From assembly GCA_007130825.1 (NCBI GenBank), contig SLRT01000026.1, positions 1 through 38,774 of the forward strand: a stretch of 38,774 nt of DNA. Direction: 5' to 3'. The notes under the pieces were generated by a model, which was not told the origin of the DNA, ran no database searches, and worked only from the letters and a program-made list of their open reading frames with translations. Position numbers and translations under genes: made by a program. Source of the DNA: Syntrophomonadaceae bacterium. GTDB taxonomy: Bacteria > Bacillota > Dethiobacteria > DTU022. Below are positions 1-9,110 of the stretch, piece by piece (the first letter of the stretch is position 1; each line of letters begins with the position of its first letter).

Positions 1-1
1 C

Positions 2-36
2 TGCCAAAAATGCGCAGCACTTCAGGATTAAGGGCC
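2..36 (+). repeat. 35-bp repeat, copy A (inverted partner at 31496-31530)
   Basis: TGCCAAAAATGCGCAGCACTTCAGGATTAAGGGCC matches the reverse complement of 31496-31530 at 34/35 positions (only mismatch at base 27, A versus T). Confidence 0.9.
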
Positions 37-51
37 TAATAAGTTATCCGC

Positions 52-86
52 AAAAAACCCCCCGGCTTGAGCCGGGGGGTTTTTTT
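52..86. terminator. Bidirectional rho-independent terminator
   Basis: AAAAAA-CCCCCCGGC-TTGA-GCCGGGGGG-TTTTTTT: perfect 9-bp GC stem, 4-nt loop, A-tract and T-tract on either side; just downstream of the minus-strand ferredoxin gene. Confidence 0.93.
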
Positions 87-95
87 GATACTCTC

Positions 96-338
96 TTAGA
101 ATCTCTGCCATTTGTCCCAGGGAAGCTTTATAGCCTCCTCAGGGCATAAATGGGGCCTCTCCCAGGCGCAGATACCGCAGTTTTCGCAATAATCGATATC
201 GATAACCGCAATATCCTCGCTGTCCAGGTATATACATTTTCCGGGGCAGGCCTTTACACATATTCCGCAGCCTGTGCATTTCTCCCGGTCTATTTCTGGA
301 ATCATGGAAGTGGCAGGATTTACTATGGGATTTGCCAT
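96..338 (-). CDS. 4Fe-4S dicluster-type ferredoxin
   Basis: 80 aa with CTGCGICVKACP and CENCGICAWERPHLCP cysteine motifs. Confidence 0.88.
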   Translation of the reverse strand: MANPIVNPATSMIPEIDREKCTGCGICVKACPGKCIYLDSEDIAVIDIDYCENCGICAWERPHLCPEEAIKLPWDKWQRF

Positions 339-403
339 TAAACTACGCCTCCTTTTGTCTCATATTTCTGCAGCGAAGCTAAAGCCCGGTAAGCGAATTA
401 ATA

Positions 404-892
404 CTACTCGACCCAAAAGCGCCGCAGGCACTGGTCGTCTCCGCCAGCCAGGCATTTCTGGGTCTCCCACTTGATATCGGTACCCAGTTTCTCGTTGATG
501 TCCTTGGTAAAAGTCCTGAACCAGTGGTCGCATCCGGCCTGGTCTTCTTCTTCCAGTCCAAGCCTCTTGTGCCAGTCGTACCAGGGGCAACCATCGTGAC
601 GGACAAAAGATTCGTTTTCGTCTTTGCCTTCCACAACCTTGGCATCTTCACCCATGCACAGGCTGCTGAATACGGTGTTCTGGGCCATCTGCTTGGGCAG
701 GGGTTTGCTCTTATCGAGCTGTTTCAGGTAAGCATCCGCGGTATCATGGCCCACTTCTTCCCAAAACTTCATCACAAGTTCTTTGGGATCGGCATCGGGG
801 CAAAAAGCCAGGGCCGCACGGCGCCATTCAAAATGGGTTGCCCTTAAAATCGCAGACATCATCTTAAATCTCTTTTCGAGAGGTAAATCCAT
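404..892 (-). CDS. L-2-amino-thiazoline-4-carboxylic acid hydrolase-like protein
   Basis: 162 aa; C-terminal pattern CPWYDW..LGL...C......LG....W...KCLAGGDDQCLRRF resembles the ATC hydrolase-like family; recognised by eye only. Confidence 0.5.
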   Translation of the reverse strand: MDLPLEKRFKMMSAILRATHFEWRRAALAFCPDADPKELVMKFWEEVGHDTADAYLKQLDKSKPLPKQMAQNTVFSSLCMGEDAKVVEGKDENESFVRHDGCPWYDWHKRLGLEEEDQAGCDHWFRTFTKDINEKLGTDIKWETQKCLAGGDDQCLRRFWVE

Positions 893-927
893 CTTTCAAC
901 ACACTCCTTTTTTTATCAACAACTTTG

Positions 928-2880
928 TTATATCTTCATGCCCATGCGGTACCCTTCGTTGACAGCATGGCTGCCCCGGCGAGGCGCATAAGCATCACCG
1001 GCGATATGATACTCCATGCCTTTTTCCTCCAGTACATCGATCAGATCGCGATTAGGCTGGAGTTGGGCATAAATCACGGTATCGGCCGGAACGGTTGTCT
1101 CGCCCTCGGGTGTTTTGACTACAACACCCTCATCCGTGATTTTTTGGGGAGTGGAAGACCTCAACTCCTGTACGTTGCCTTCCTTGAGTTTCTTTCTCAC
1201 TCTCCAGACATAGGAGGGATTGATGTCGGTGCCAAATTTCTTGGCTTTGCCAACTACGGTTATTTCGTGACCACCCTCCACTACCAGGTACTGGGCGATT
1301 GAAAGAGCCACACCGCTGTCACCGAGGATCACTACCCGCTTGCCAACATTAACCTTGCCGTCAATAACCTCATGGCCGTTGACAGCCTTCTCCGCACCGG
1401 GAATGTCCGGCGGCACGCAGGAAGCACCGGTAGTTAGCACCACTGTATCGGGCTTGTCTTTTTCCAGATCAGAGGCCGTAATCTCGTCACCAAGGTTAAT
1501 TTTGACCCCTGCTTTATCGCACTGGGTCTTGAGGTAGTTTACCAGCCTCATAAATTCATTATCACCGAATGGACCTTTAGAAGCAATGCGCAGCTGCCCG
1601 CCGACCTGGTCTTCTTTATCTTTTACGGTCACATCATGGCCTTTTTGGGCGGCTACAACAGCAGCCTGCATGCCGGCTACACCGGCGCCGACCACGAGAA
1701 CTTTCTTGGGATCTTTAACTTTTTCGAAACCGTAGTAACCATACCCGGGCTCTCTTTCGTGGCCAAGGGTCGGATTGACCATGCAGGTAAGCGGCACGTC
1801 ACGGAACAGCCTGGCCAGACAGATGTTGCAGGCCATGCAGGGAACGATATCTTCCTGGCGATCTTCGGCGATCTTTTTCGGCAGGAACGGATCGGCGATC
1901 ATCGGGCGGCACATCTCCCAGAGATCGAGCCTGCCTTCGGCGATGGCCTTCTCGGGATACTCGGGCAAGAATAAACGGTAAGCCATAGAAACCGGAATCT
2001 TGATGTTCTGCTTAACCCTTTCGGAGATATAGAGCCAATTACCCATTGGAACATCCCTGGAAATAACAGAAACAGGGGATTCCTGCCAGCCCGCGGTCAC
2101 GCTGATATAATCACAGCCTGCAGCTTCGGCCAGCTTGATGCTTTCCAGACTTTCATCGGGAGTGTTCCCCCCGCGATCATCAAGCAGTTCCTCGCCACAG
2201 AGCCTGATACCAAGAGCGGCATCGTTACCGATCTCTTTTTTGATCCCTTCAATGATCTCGATCATGAATTGGCAGCGGCCCCTGATATCACCACCGTATT
2301 CATCAGTCCTCTTATTGGTATAAGAAGATATGAAGTTAGAAACAAGGTAGCCGACAATGCCGGATATTTCGATCATTTCATAACCGGCCTCAACTGCTCT
2401 CCTGGCGCCGTCAACATGCTCCTGAACGGTCTGCTTGATCTTTTCTTTGCTCATTTCCACTGGTGGGCGGAAAATGGGCAGTTTCTGGGGTACTTCTGAT
2501 GGACCAACGCAATAGTCAAGCTCAATTCCTCCGACCCTGCCGCAATGCATCAGCTGCAGCATGGAAACAGAGCCGTTATCTTTGATCACATCGGCTATTT
2601 TTTTCAAACCCGGGATAAATTTATCGTCCCAGATTCCCATCATACCCACATAGCCCTGTCCCTCACCCTTGGGATCCGTATAAGCGCCCTGGGTGGTTAC
2701 TATGCCGGCGCCGCCTTTGGCCTGCGCCTCCATGTAGGCTATCTCTTTGTCGGAAACAAAACCGTCATTGGAATTGAAATTTGTTTCCGTCGAAGCATAC
2801 TTAATCCTGTTTTTTACCTCAACATTACCGATCGTAATCGGACTGAAAATATGCGGATACTTCTTTTCTCCTGGCAGCAT
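928..2880 (-). CDS. NADH:flavin oxidoreductase / 2,4-dienoyl-CoA reductase-like (OYE TIM barrel + 4Fe-4S + FAD/NAD domain)
   Basis: 650 aa; N-terminal OYE-like barrel, Cys cluster CMACNICLARLFRDVPLTC, then Rossmann VLVVGAGVAGMQAA and VVILGDSGVALSIA. Confidence 0.9.
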   Translation of the reverse strand: MLPGEKKYPHIFSPITIGNVEVKNRIKYASTETNFNSNDGFVSDKEIAYMEAQAKGGAGIVTTQGAYTDPKGEGQGYVGMMGIWDDKFIPGLKKIADVIKDNGSVSMLQLMHCGRVGGIELDYCVGPSEVPQKLPIFRPPVEMSKEKIKQTVQEHVDGARRAVEAGYEMIEISGIVGYLVSNFISSYTNKRTDEYGGDIRGRCQFMIEIIEGIKKEIGNDAALGIRLCGEELLDDRGGNTPDESLESIKLAEAAGCDYISVTAGWQESPVSVISRDVPMGNWLYISERVKQNIKIPVSMAYRLFLPEYPEKAIAEGRLDLWEMCRPMIADPFLPKKIAEDRQEDIVPCMACNICLARLFRDVPLTCMVNPTLGHEREPGYGYYGFEKVKDPKKVLVVGAGVAGMQAAVVAAQKGHDVTVKDKEDQVGGQLRIASKGPFGDNEFMRLVNYLKTQCDKAGVKINLGDEITASDLEKDKPDTVVLTTGASCVPPDIPGAEKAVNGHEVIDGKVNVGKRVVILGDSGVALSIAQYLVVEGGHEITVVGKAKKFGTDINPSYVWRVRKKLKEGNVQELRSSTPQKITDEGVVVKTPEGETTVPADTVIYAQLQPNRDLIDVLEEKGMEYHIAGDAYAPRRGSHAVNEGYRMGMKI

Positions 2881-3115
2881 CCAGTTCCTCCTCCTACTCT
2901 TTATTTTGACTTATTAACTTTATTAACCTACTGCCACCTGCTTTAATAATGTTTAAATATAAAGAAACGCTCACTCCTTTCACATAGTTTTACTAAATAC
3001 TATCAAATTTACAAACTGGCAAAAAGTAAATAAACTACATTTTTATCAGTTAGATTTATTAAAACCCTTTAATTTTATATTAAGTCCACAGCAGCGACCT
3101 TGCCACACCCGGATC

Positions 3116-5137
3116 CTATTTGTTAAATTCGGGGGTTCTATTTTCCATAAAAGCGCTAATGCCCTCTTTAGCCCCTTCCGTGCAGGCAACTTCTCCAAAG
3201 GCCTTGTAACCAACTTCAAGGGCTTCTTCAAATGAAGGTTTGGCTGCTGCTTCCTCGATCGCTTTGTTGATTATATCAACCACTTCTTTGCTCAGGGTAA
3301 GTTTTCCTGCTTTTGGTTTCTCCAGCGGCTCAAGCGCAGTGATCTCCACCGGCTCATCGGGAATACGCGGAAGCGGTTTACCGGCCATCTCCTTAACCTC
3401 CCGCACAGCCATTTCGATCAGCTCCAGGTAATCACCGGCCAGGGCGGAAACAATACCAAGATCAAGGGCTTCTTTTGCCGTCATCCTGCTCCCCTGGCGG
3501 ATCATATCGTGAAACAGTTTGGCGCTGTTCGGCCATCTCCGGTAGGGAACTACAAGTCCGCCGATACCGGGTAAAATCCCCAGGGTCACCTCGGGAAACT
3601 GAAACCAGGCTTGCTCTGCAGCAACAAGCTTATGACAGCGGATCGCCAGTTCAAAACCGCCTCCCAGGGCTAACCCGTTAAGGGCGGCAACTACCGGTTT
3701 GTCGAACTGGTCCAGGTGGCGCAAAAGCAGGGAACAATCCCTGGAGTACTGGACTGAAGCCCCGGCATCCCCTAACATCTCGGGAAATTTGCCGATGTCA
3801 GCGCCGGCGCTGAAAGCGCGATCGCCGTATCCGGTAATCACGAAACCCTTAACATCGGGATCAGACTCGTTTTCTTTTAATACCTCCAGGATCTCCATGT
3901 TTACCTCGTCGTTTAAAGCGTTCATCACCTGCGGACGTCTGATGGTAATTATTTTCACGCCATCCATTTCATCGACGAGAACGTGTCTTTTAAAATTCTG
4001 GTAACTGTCGTAGTCGCTCTCCATACCGGGCATACCAGGCCGTTCTTTTTGGAACCCGGAAATAATATTTTCAGTCTTTGTTTCGCCCAAATCCCTTATT
4101 ATATCAAAGGGCCCTTTCCGGAAGCCAAGAGCAATCTGGCAGCCCAGGTTCAGGTCCTCCAGGGTCCCGATACCGCGGTTGATGATATCAAATGATTGAG
4201 AAAAAAGCACGCCCAGCAGCCGGTCGCGGATCATTTCAGCTTTCTGCGAATCAATCTCTAATTTTTCGCCCGGTCTGAGGGTAACCCAACTGTCCACAGA
4301 ACGCAGGATATTGGCCGGAAGGTAGTGCTCGCCTTCTTCCATCTGCAAAGTATTGGTCTCCACAATTATCGGATTGCCCCGGGCCAGGTTTAAGACAAAG
4401 AACGGACCGGCAAAGACAAACTCCTGGGCAACCTGGTCGACCTGGGGCGCTATAGCTTCATCGAGTAAAAGGGCGGCATCATTACACCAGTTGTCAAAAA
4501 TGCGGTCCAGGACAAAACAGATCCGGTCCAGGGTAACAATCGGCACCTTTCCGGTAGAACAGAACATCCAGGTCAGGTAGTCTACAATTGAACGTTCACT
4601 TTTTTCCCAGGTGACCACCTCCACCGCGGGGTTGCGCCAGGCCGGAGCGAAAAAGTGCGTAATCGAAGTTCGCGCCGGGTGTTTAGCTTCCGCAAAAATC
4701 CGCGCTGCAGGAATTGAGCTTGTGTTTGAGGTAATGATCGTATTTTCCCCTACCTGCGCTTCGATCTGGGCTAGGATTTTTTTCTTAATCTCCAGGTTCT
4801 CCGTAGCAGCCTCAATAACGAGTTCCGCATTTTTTATCTCCGAGTAGTCCGTGGTATAAACGATGTTAGCCCCGACGGACTCGGCATAATCAGGTTTCAT
4901 CTTTTTCTTATCGATGGCCTTTTTAACATACCCCTGGATCGTCTTTTCAGCGCTCTGAAGCTGTTTTTCATCTATATCGACGAGCACCAGCCGAATTCCG
5001 GGCAAAGCGCTTTTAATATAGTAACCGATATCGGGCCCAATGGTGCCGGCGCCGATAATCGCAACCTCTTCGGGCAGTGGTCGATCAGGCCGGTTCAACA
5101 GGGGATTTACATATTTCGGGTAGAGATCCGATTTCAT
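3116..5137 (-). CDS. Fused 3-hydroxyacyl-CoA dehydrogenase (N-term) / enoyl-CoA hydratase (C-term)
   Basis: 673 aa; N-terminal Rossmann VAIIGAGTIGPDIG and EAATEN; C-terminal crotonase fold with GGGFELA and FPEVTLGILPGIGG. Confidence 0.92.
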   Translation of the reverse strand: MKSDLYPKYVNPLLNRPDRPLPEEVAIIGAGTIGPDIGYYIKSALPGIRLVLVDIDEKQLQSAEKTIQGYVKKAIDKKKMKPDYAESVGANIVYTTDYSEIKNAELVIEAATENLEIKKKILAQIEAQVGENTIITSNTSSIPAARIFAEAKHPARTSITHFFAPAWRNPAVEVVTWEKSERSIVDYLTWMFCSTGKVPIVTLDRICFVLDRIFDNWCNDAALLLDEAIAPQVDQVAQEFVFAGPFFVLNLARGNPIIVETNTLQMEEGEHYLPANILRSVDSWVTLRPGEKLEIDSQKAEMIRDRLLGVLFSQSFDIINRGIGTLEDLNLGCQIALGFRKGPFDIIRDLGETKTENIISGFQKERPGMPGMESDYDSYQNFKRHVLVDEMDGVKIITIRRPQVMNALNDEVNMEILEVLKENESDPDVKGFVITGYGDRAFSAGADIGKFPEMLGDAGASVQYSRDCSLLLRHLDQFDKPVVAALNGLALGGGFELAIRCHKLVAAEQAWFQFPEVTLGILPGIGGLVVPYRRWPNSAKLFHDMIRQGSRMTAKEALDLGIVSALAGDYLELIEMAVREVKEMAGKPLPRIPDEPVEITALEPLEKPKAGKLTLSKEVVDIINKAIEEAAAKPSFEEALEVGYKAFGEVACTEGAKEGISAFMENRTPEFNK

Positions 5138-5173
5138 GACAATCTCTCCTTTTAATTAATCAGTATACTTCTT

Positions 5174-6313
5174 TTACTTGCCCAACAAATCCCGGGCAAT
5201 AACTAATTTCTGGATCTGGTTTGTACCTTCAAAAATGGCGAAGATCTTGGCATCGCGCATCATCCGCTCGGCCGGATAATCGCTGGAGCAACCGTCATCA
5301 CCGAGCAGATCAACGGCCTTGTTGGCAATATCCATGACCATGTCGGTGGCAAATAGCTTGCTCATGGCGGAAAATCTAATATATCCATCTTCTTTCTGAT
5401 CATATTTGAAGGCCGCAGCATGGGTCAGGCTGCGTGAAGCCTGGATAAAAGTTTCCATATCAGCCAGGTTAAACTGCACATCCTGGCTTTTAGCCAGGGG
5501 GGTTCCGTAGTACACTGCACTTCCGGTATAATCAAGCGCAGTATCCAAAGCTCCCTGGGCCAACCCGGTGGCCATGGCTCCAACCATGATTCTGCCTTTA
5601 TCCAGGCAGTCAAGGGCGATGCGGAATCCGTCCCCGATTTTGCCGACTATGTTATCCGCAGGCACCCTGACCTGGTCAAGGATTATTTCCGCCGTGGAAG
5701 AGCCTTTTAAACCCATTTTCTTTTCCAGCTTCCCCGTAGACAACCCCGGGGTGCCTTGATCAACAATAAAAGCGGTCATCTTATCTTTTCCGTCTACTTC
5801 TACCTTGGCAAAGACCACAAGCACATCAGCAATGTCGCCGTGCGTAATAAATATTTTACTGCCATTAATAACATAACTATTACCATCGGGAACAGCCCTG
5901 GTCTTTACCGCAGCGACATCTGAACCGGCATCGGATTCTGTCAGGCCAAAAGAAGCCAGGAATTCACCTGATGCAATCTTCGGCAGGTACTTTTTCTGCT
6001 GCTCTTCGTTGGCCCAAAGCACCAGGGGGCTCGCTCCAAGAGACTGGTTTCCCAGGATCATTGACGATGCCCCGCAAACCCTGGCCACCTCTTCGATGGC
6101 CACACACAGGGTTAGCAGCAGCCCGTCCCTACCTCCGTACTCCGGCTGCACCACCAGCCTGAAAAGCCCGAATTCTGCAAACAGTTCTTTCACATCCCAG
6201 GGAAATTCACCCGTTTTGTCAATTTCCGCGGCCCTGGGTTTTACCTTGTCAGAGATCATTTTTTGCACTTCGTCTTTATAGAGAAGCTGTTCTTCGCTAA
6301 GCCAGAGGCCCAT
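5174..6313 (-). CDS. Acyl-CoA dehydrogenase
   Basis: 379 aa; FGLTESDAGSD, and C-terminal FEGTNQIQ containing the canonical catalytic Glu. Confidence 0.93.
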   Translation of the reverse strand: MGLWLSEEQLLYKDEVQKMISDKVKPRAAEIDKTGEFPWDVKELFAEFGLFRLVVQPEYGGRDGLLLTLCVAIEEVARVCGASSMILGNQSLGASPLVLWANEEQQKKYLPKIASGEFLASFGLTESDAGSDVAAVKTRAVPDGNSYVINGSKIFITHGDIADVLVVFAKVEVDGKDKMTAFIVDQGTPGLSTGKLEKKMGLKGSSTAEIILDQVRVPADNIVGKIGDGFRIALDCLDKGRIMVGAMATGLAQGALDTALDYTGSAVYYGTPLAKSQDVQFNLADMETFIQASRSLTHAAAFKYDQKEDGYIRFSAMSKLFATDMVMDIANKAVDLLGDDGCSSDYPAERMMRDAKIFAIFEGTNQIQKLVIARDLLGK

Positions 6314-6333
6314 TTTTCTCCTCTCCCATCTTC

Positions 6334-8628
6334 TTATTCGTCTTCTTGCGCAACAAGCTTCTCCGGAATAATCGGGAGGCTGCGCACGCGTTTACCGGTA
6401 GCATCATAGATTGCATTGGCGATAGCCGGGGCACTCCCAACCAGGGGCGGCTCACCGATTCCTTTTGCTCCAAACGGGCCAAACTGATCCTCCGTCTCGA
6501 CAATAACGGAGGTAACCTCCGGCATGTCCGGAAAAGTAAGTATTTTGTAGTCCAGGAAATTGGGGTTTAATATTTTTCCTTTTTCAGCATGCAGTTCTTC
6601 CATCAGGCTGTAACCCAGGCCCATCGCCGCGCCGCCTTCAAGTTGGCCTTCCAGCAACATCATGTTGATTGCACGGCCCACATCCATAGCGATGACGTAC
6701 TTTATAATTTCCACGTGGCCCGTCTCTTTGTCGACTTCTACTTCCACCCCGTGTACTCCGTATGTATAAGCGACTGAAAAGTTGCCCTTCATTTCCTTGT
6801 CAAGCATTTGGGTGGGCGGATCGTAAAAATGAGAAGCTACGATTTGAGTCCCTCCTGTCTTGAAATGGGCGGCCCGCAAAACTCGCGCCAACTGCATCGA
6901 TGCTTCTGGATTGTTCAGTGAATATACACTGCCTTCTTTAATCGCTAGAGCATCCACCGGTTCCTGCAAAATGGGAGCAGCTATTTCAAAAATCTGCTCC
7001 TTGGCTTTTCGCGCAGCAAATAGGGCTGAGTTGCCAGCCACAAAAGTTGTCCTGCTGGCGTGGGCACCCACATCCCAGGTTTCCATGTCGGTGTTACCCA
7101 TGGCCACTGCAACATCTTCAACGTCTATCCCAAGTTCTTCAGCTACGATCTGCGCAATCACTGTATCCGAACCCTGGCCCATATCAGTAGCTCCGCTCAT
7201 GACGGTAACCTTTCCAAAATCATCAAGTTTAATGATCGTTCCACAACCGTCGGATTTATAAATACGCGCCCCTCCACCAACGTGGATCAGGGATCCGACC
7301 CCGACACCCCGTCCATCCTGCTTACCCTTTTTCTCATCCCAGTTCAGGCTGTCACGGACGGCTTCCAGGCATTCTTTCAAACCGCAGCTGCCGATTTCAA
7401 AGTTTTGCGGCGTTAATTCCCCCGGAGTGTTTGCGTTTATCATCCTGAATTCCAGGGGATCAATTCCCGCCTGTTCGGCCAAAGTATCCATCTGGCTTTC
7501 AATGGCAAACGTGGCCTGGGGATTGCCGTAGCCCCTCATCGCAGTGGCGTAAATATTGTTTGTATAAACGCACTTGGCCTTGTAATACACATTGGGCACT
7601 TTGTAGAGGGAAGAAATCGGCATCATCATTACCGAAGGTGTGGTTGCGCCCCATGAAGTATAAGCACCGTTATCAAGAACCATCTCTACTTCACGGAAAG
7701 TGAGGTGCCCGTCTTTTTTACAACCCTGGGAAATCCTTGCTTCCACCTTCTGACGCGACGGCGTGGCAAAAAACTCTTCTTCCCGGGAAAAAACAAGTTT
7801 AACCGGGCGCCCGGCATAGTAAGCAAGAAGAATGGTGATGAATTCGAAGGGATAGGTATCCAGTTTACTGCCAAATGCCCCACCGATAGCGGTTGTAACA
7901 ACCTGAACCCGCTTATCTTTTAACCCCAGCGCCGCCATCGCATCCCTAAAGTCACGCTGCGCCAGGTAACGGATCTGGGTCGGACTGTGGACAGTAAGGT
8001 TCCCGTTGGCATGAAATTCAGCCAGGCAACCTGAGGTCCCCATACAACAGTGAGTAACCCACGGCATAGAAAAACTTTCTTCCACGACAAAATCAGCCTG
8101 TCTGCGGCCCTCATCCAGATCTCCTAAAACCATCTTCCAGGGAAGTTTTAAGACGTTGCTTTCCTTATCCTCATGGATCAACGGCGCATCCTTGCCCATG
8201 GCTTCAACAGGGTCAAAAACAGCCGGCAGCGGTTCGTACTCAACATCGATCAACCCCAGTGCCTCCTCCGCAATGGCCTCGCTTTCAGCGGCAACTGCGG
8301 CAACTTCGTCTCTGAACTGACGCACTTTGTCTTTTTTCAACACGGGGTTATCTTTAAAAAAGCCGGTTTTGATCTCCGGGGTATTGTAACCGGTAATCAC
8401 CGCTTTTACGCCGGGTAGTTTTTCGGCACGGGAAGTATCGATTTTCCTGATCCGGGCATGAGCGTGCTCGCTCCAGAGGATCTTCCCATAAAGCATCCGT
8501 GGAACCTTAAGGTCGTGAATGTAGGTAGCTTTTCCCTGGACCTTTTCCAACGCATCCAGCTTGGGAACTCTGGCGCCCACTGTCTGATATTCAGGCCTGC
8601 CTGTTTTCGGTTCAAGAACCTTTGCCAC
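6334..8628 (-). CDS. Xanthine dehydrogenase family molybdopterin-binding (large) subunit
   Basis: GGAFGSKLD, AMRGYGNPQA and GIGEPPLVGSAPAIANAI motifs. Start re-assigned to GTG at 8628 (VAKVLEPKTG...) preceded by a G-rich RBS; the track ORF to 8730 adds an unlikely N-terminus. Confidence 0.9.
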   Translation of the reverse strand: MAKVLEPKTGRPEYQTVGARVPKLDALEKVQGKATYIHDLKVPRMLYGKILWSEHAHARIRKIDTSRAEKLPGVKAVITGYNTPEIKTGFFKDNPVLKKDKVRQFRDEVAAVAAESEAIAEEALGLIDVEYEPLPAVFDPVEAMGKDAPLIHEDKESNVLKLPWKMVLGDLDEGRRQADFVVEESFSMPWVTHCCMGTSGCLAEFHANGNLTVHSPTQIRYLAQRDFRDAMAALGLKDKRVQVVTTAIGGAFGSKLDTYPFEFITILLAYYAGRPVKLVFSREEEFFATPSRQKVEARISQGCKKDGHLTFREVEMVLDNGAYTSWGATTPSVMMMPISSLYKVPNVYYKAKCVYTNNIYATAMRGYGNPQATFAIESQMDTLAEQAGIDPLEFRMINANTPGELTPQNFEIGSCGLKECLEAVRDSLNWDEKKGKQDGRGVGVGSLIHVGGGARIYKSDGCGTIIKLDDFGKVTVMSGATDMGQGSDTVIAQIVAEELGIDVEDVAVAMGNTDMETWDVGAHASRTTFVAGNSALFAARKAKEQIFEIAAPILQEPVDALAIKEGSVYSLNNPEASMQLARVLRAAHFKTGGTQIVASHFYDPPTQMLDKEMKGNFSVAYTYGVHGVEVEVDKETGHVEIIKYVIAMDVGRAINMMLLEGQLEGGAAMGLGYSLMEELHAEKGKILNPNFLDYKILTFPDMPEVTSVIVETEDQFGPFGAKGIGEPPLVGSAPAIANAIYDATGKRVRSLPIIPEKLVAQEDE

Positions 8629-9103
8629 AAGAACACCCCCCCTTACAAACTGATTCAATAGCATCGACAATCTTGACATAACCAGTACACCGGCATAAGT
8701 TACCGGCCATGCCCCACCTGATCTCGTCACGACTGGGGCTGGGATTTTCTGCTAACAAAGCCTTCGCCGACATGACCATGCCCGGTGTGCAAAATCCACA
8801 CTGGACAGCGCCGTGTTTAACAAAAGCTTCCTGCAGAGGATCGAGCCGGCCTTGCGCCCCGCCCAAACCTTCAATTGTCTGCACGTTTTTACCGTTAACA
8901 TAAGCGGCCAGCATCAAGCACGAGTTAACCGATTTTTGATCGACAAGCACAGTGCAGGAACCGCATTCACCGTGACCGCAACCTTCTTTTACGCCGAGAA
9001 GTTCAAACTCGTCCCGGAGCATTTCCAAAAGAGTGGTATGGTCCGGCACTTCAGCGGTCACGGCATCACCGTTAAGTTGAAAAGATAGTTTCACCTGGAT
9101 CAC
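8612..9103 (-). CDS. Xanthine dehydrogenase family 2Fe-2S subunit
   Basis: 163 aa; GCGHGECGSCTVLVD and CGFCTPGMVMSAKALL...CRCTGYVKI, the two 2Fe-2S motifs of this family. Confidence 0.95.
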   Translation of the reverse strand: MIQVKLSFQLNGDAVTAEVPDHTTLLEMLRDEFELLGVKEGCGHGECGSCTVLVDQKSVNSCLMLAAYVNGKNVQTIEGLGGAQGRLDPLQEAFVKHGAVQCGFCTPGMVMSAKALLAENPSPSRDEIRWGMAGNLCRCTGYVKIVDAIESVCKGGCSCGKGS

Positions 9104-9110
9104 CCTTTCA

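Noticed and set aside
3046-3231. 61-aa minus-strand ORF overlapping the 3' end of the HAD-ECH gene
   Set aside because: Out-of-frame overlap with a clear CDS; no motif.
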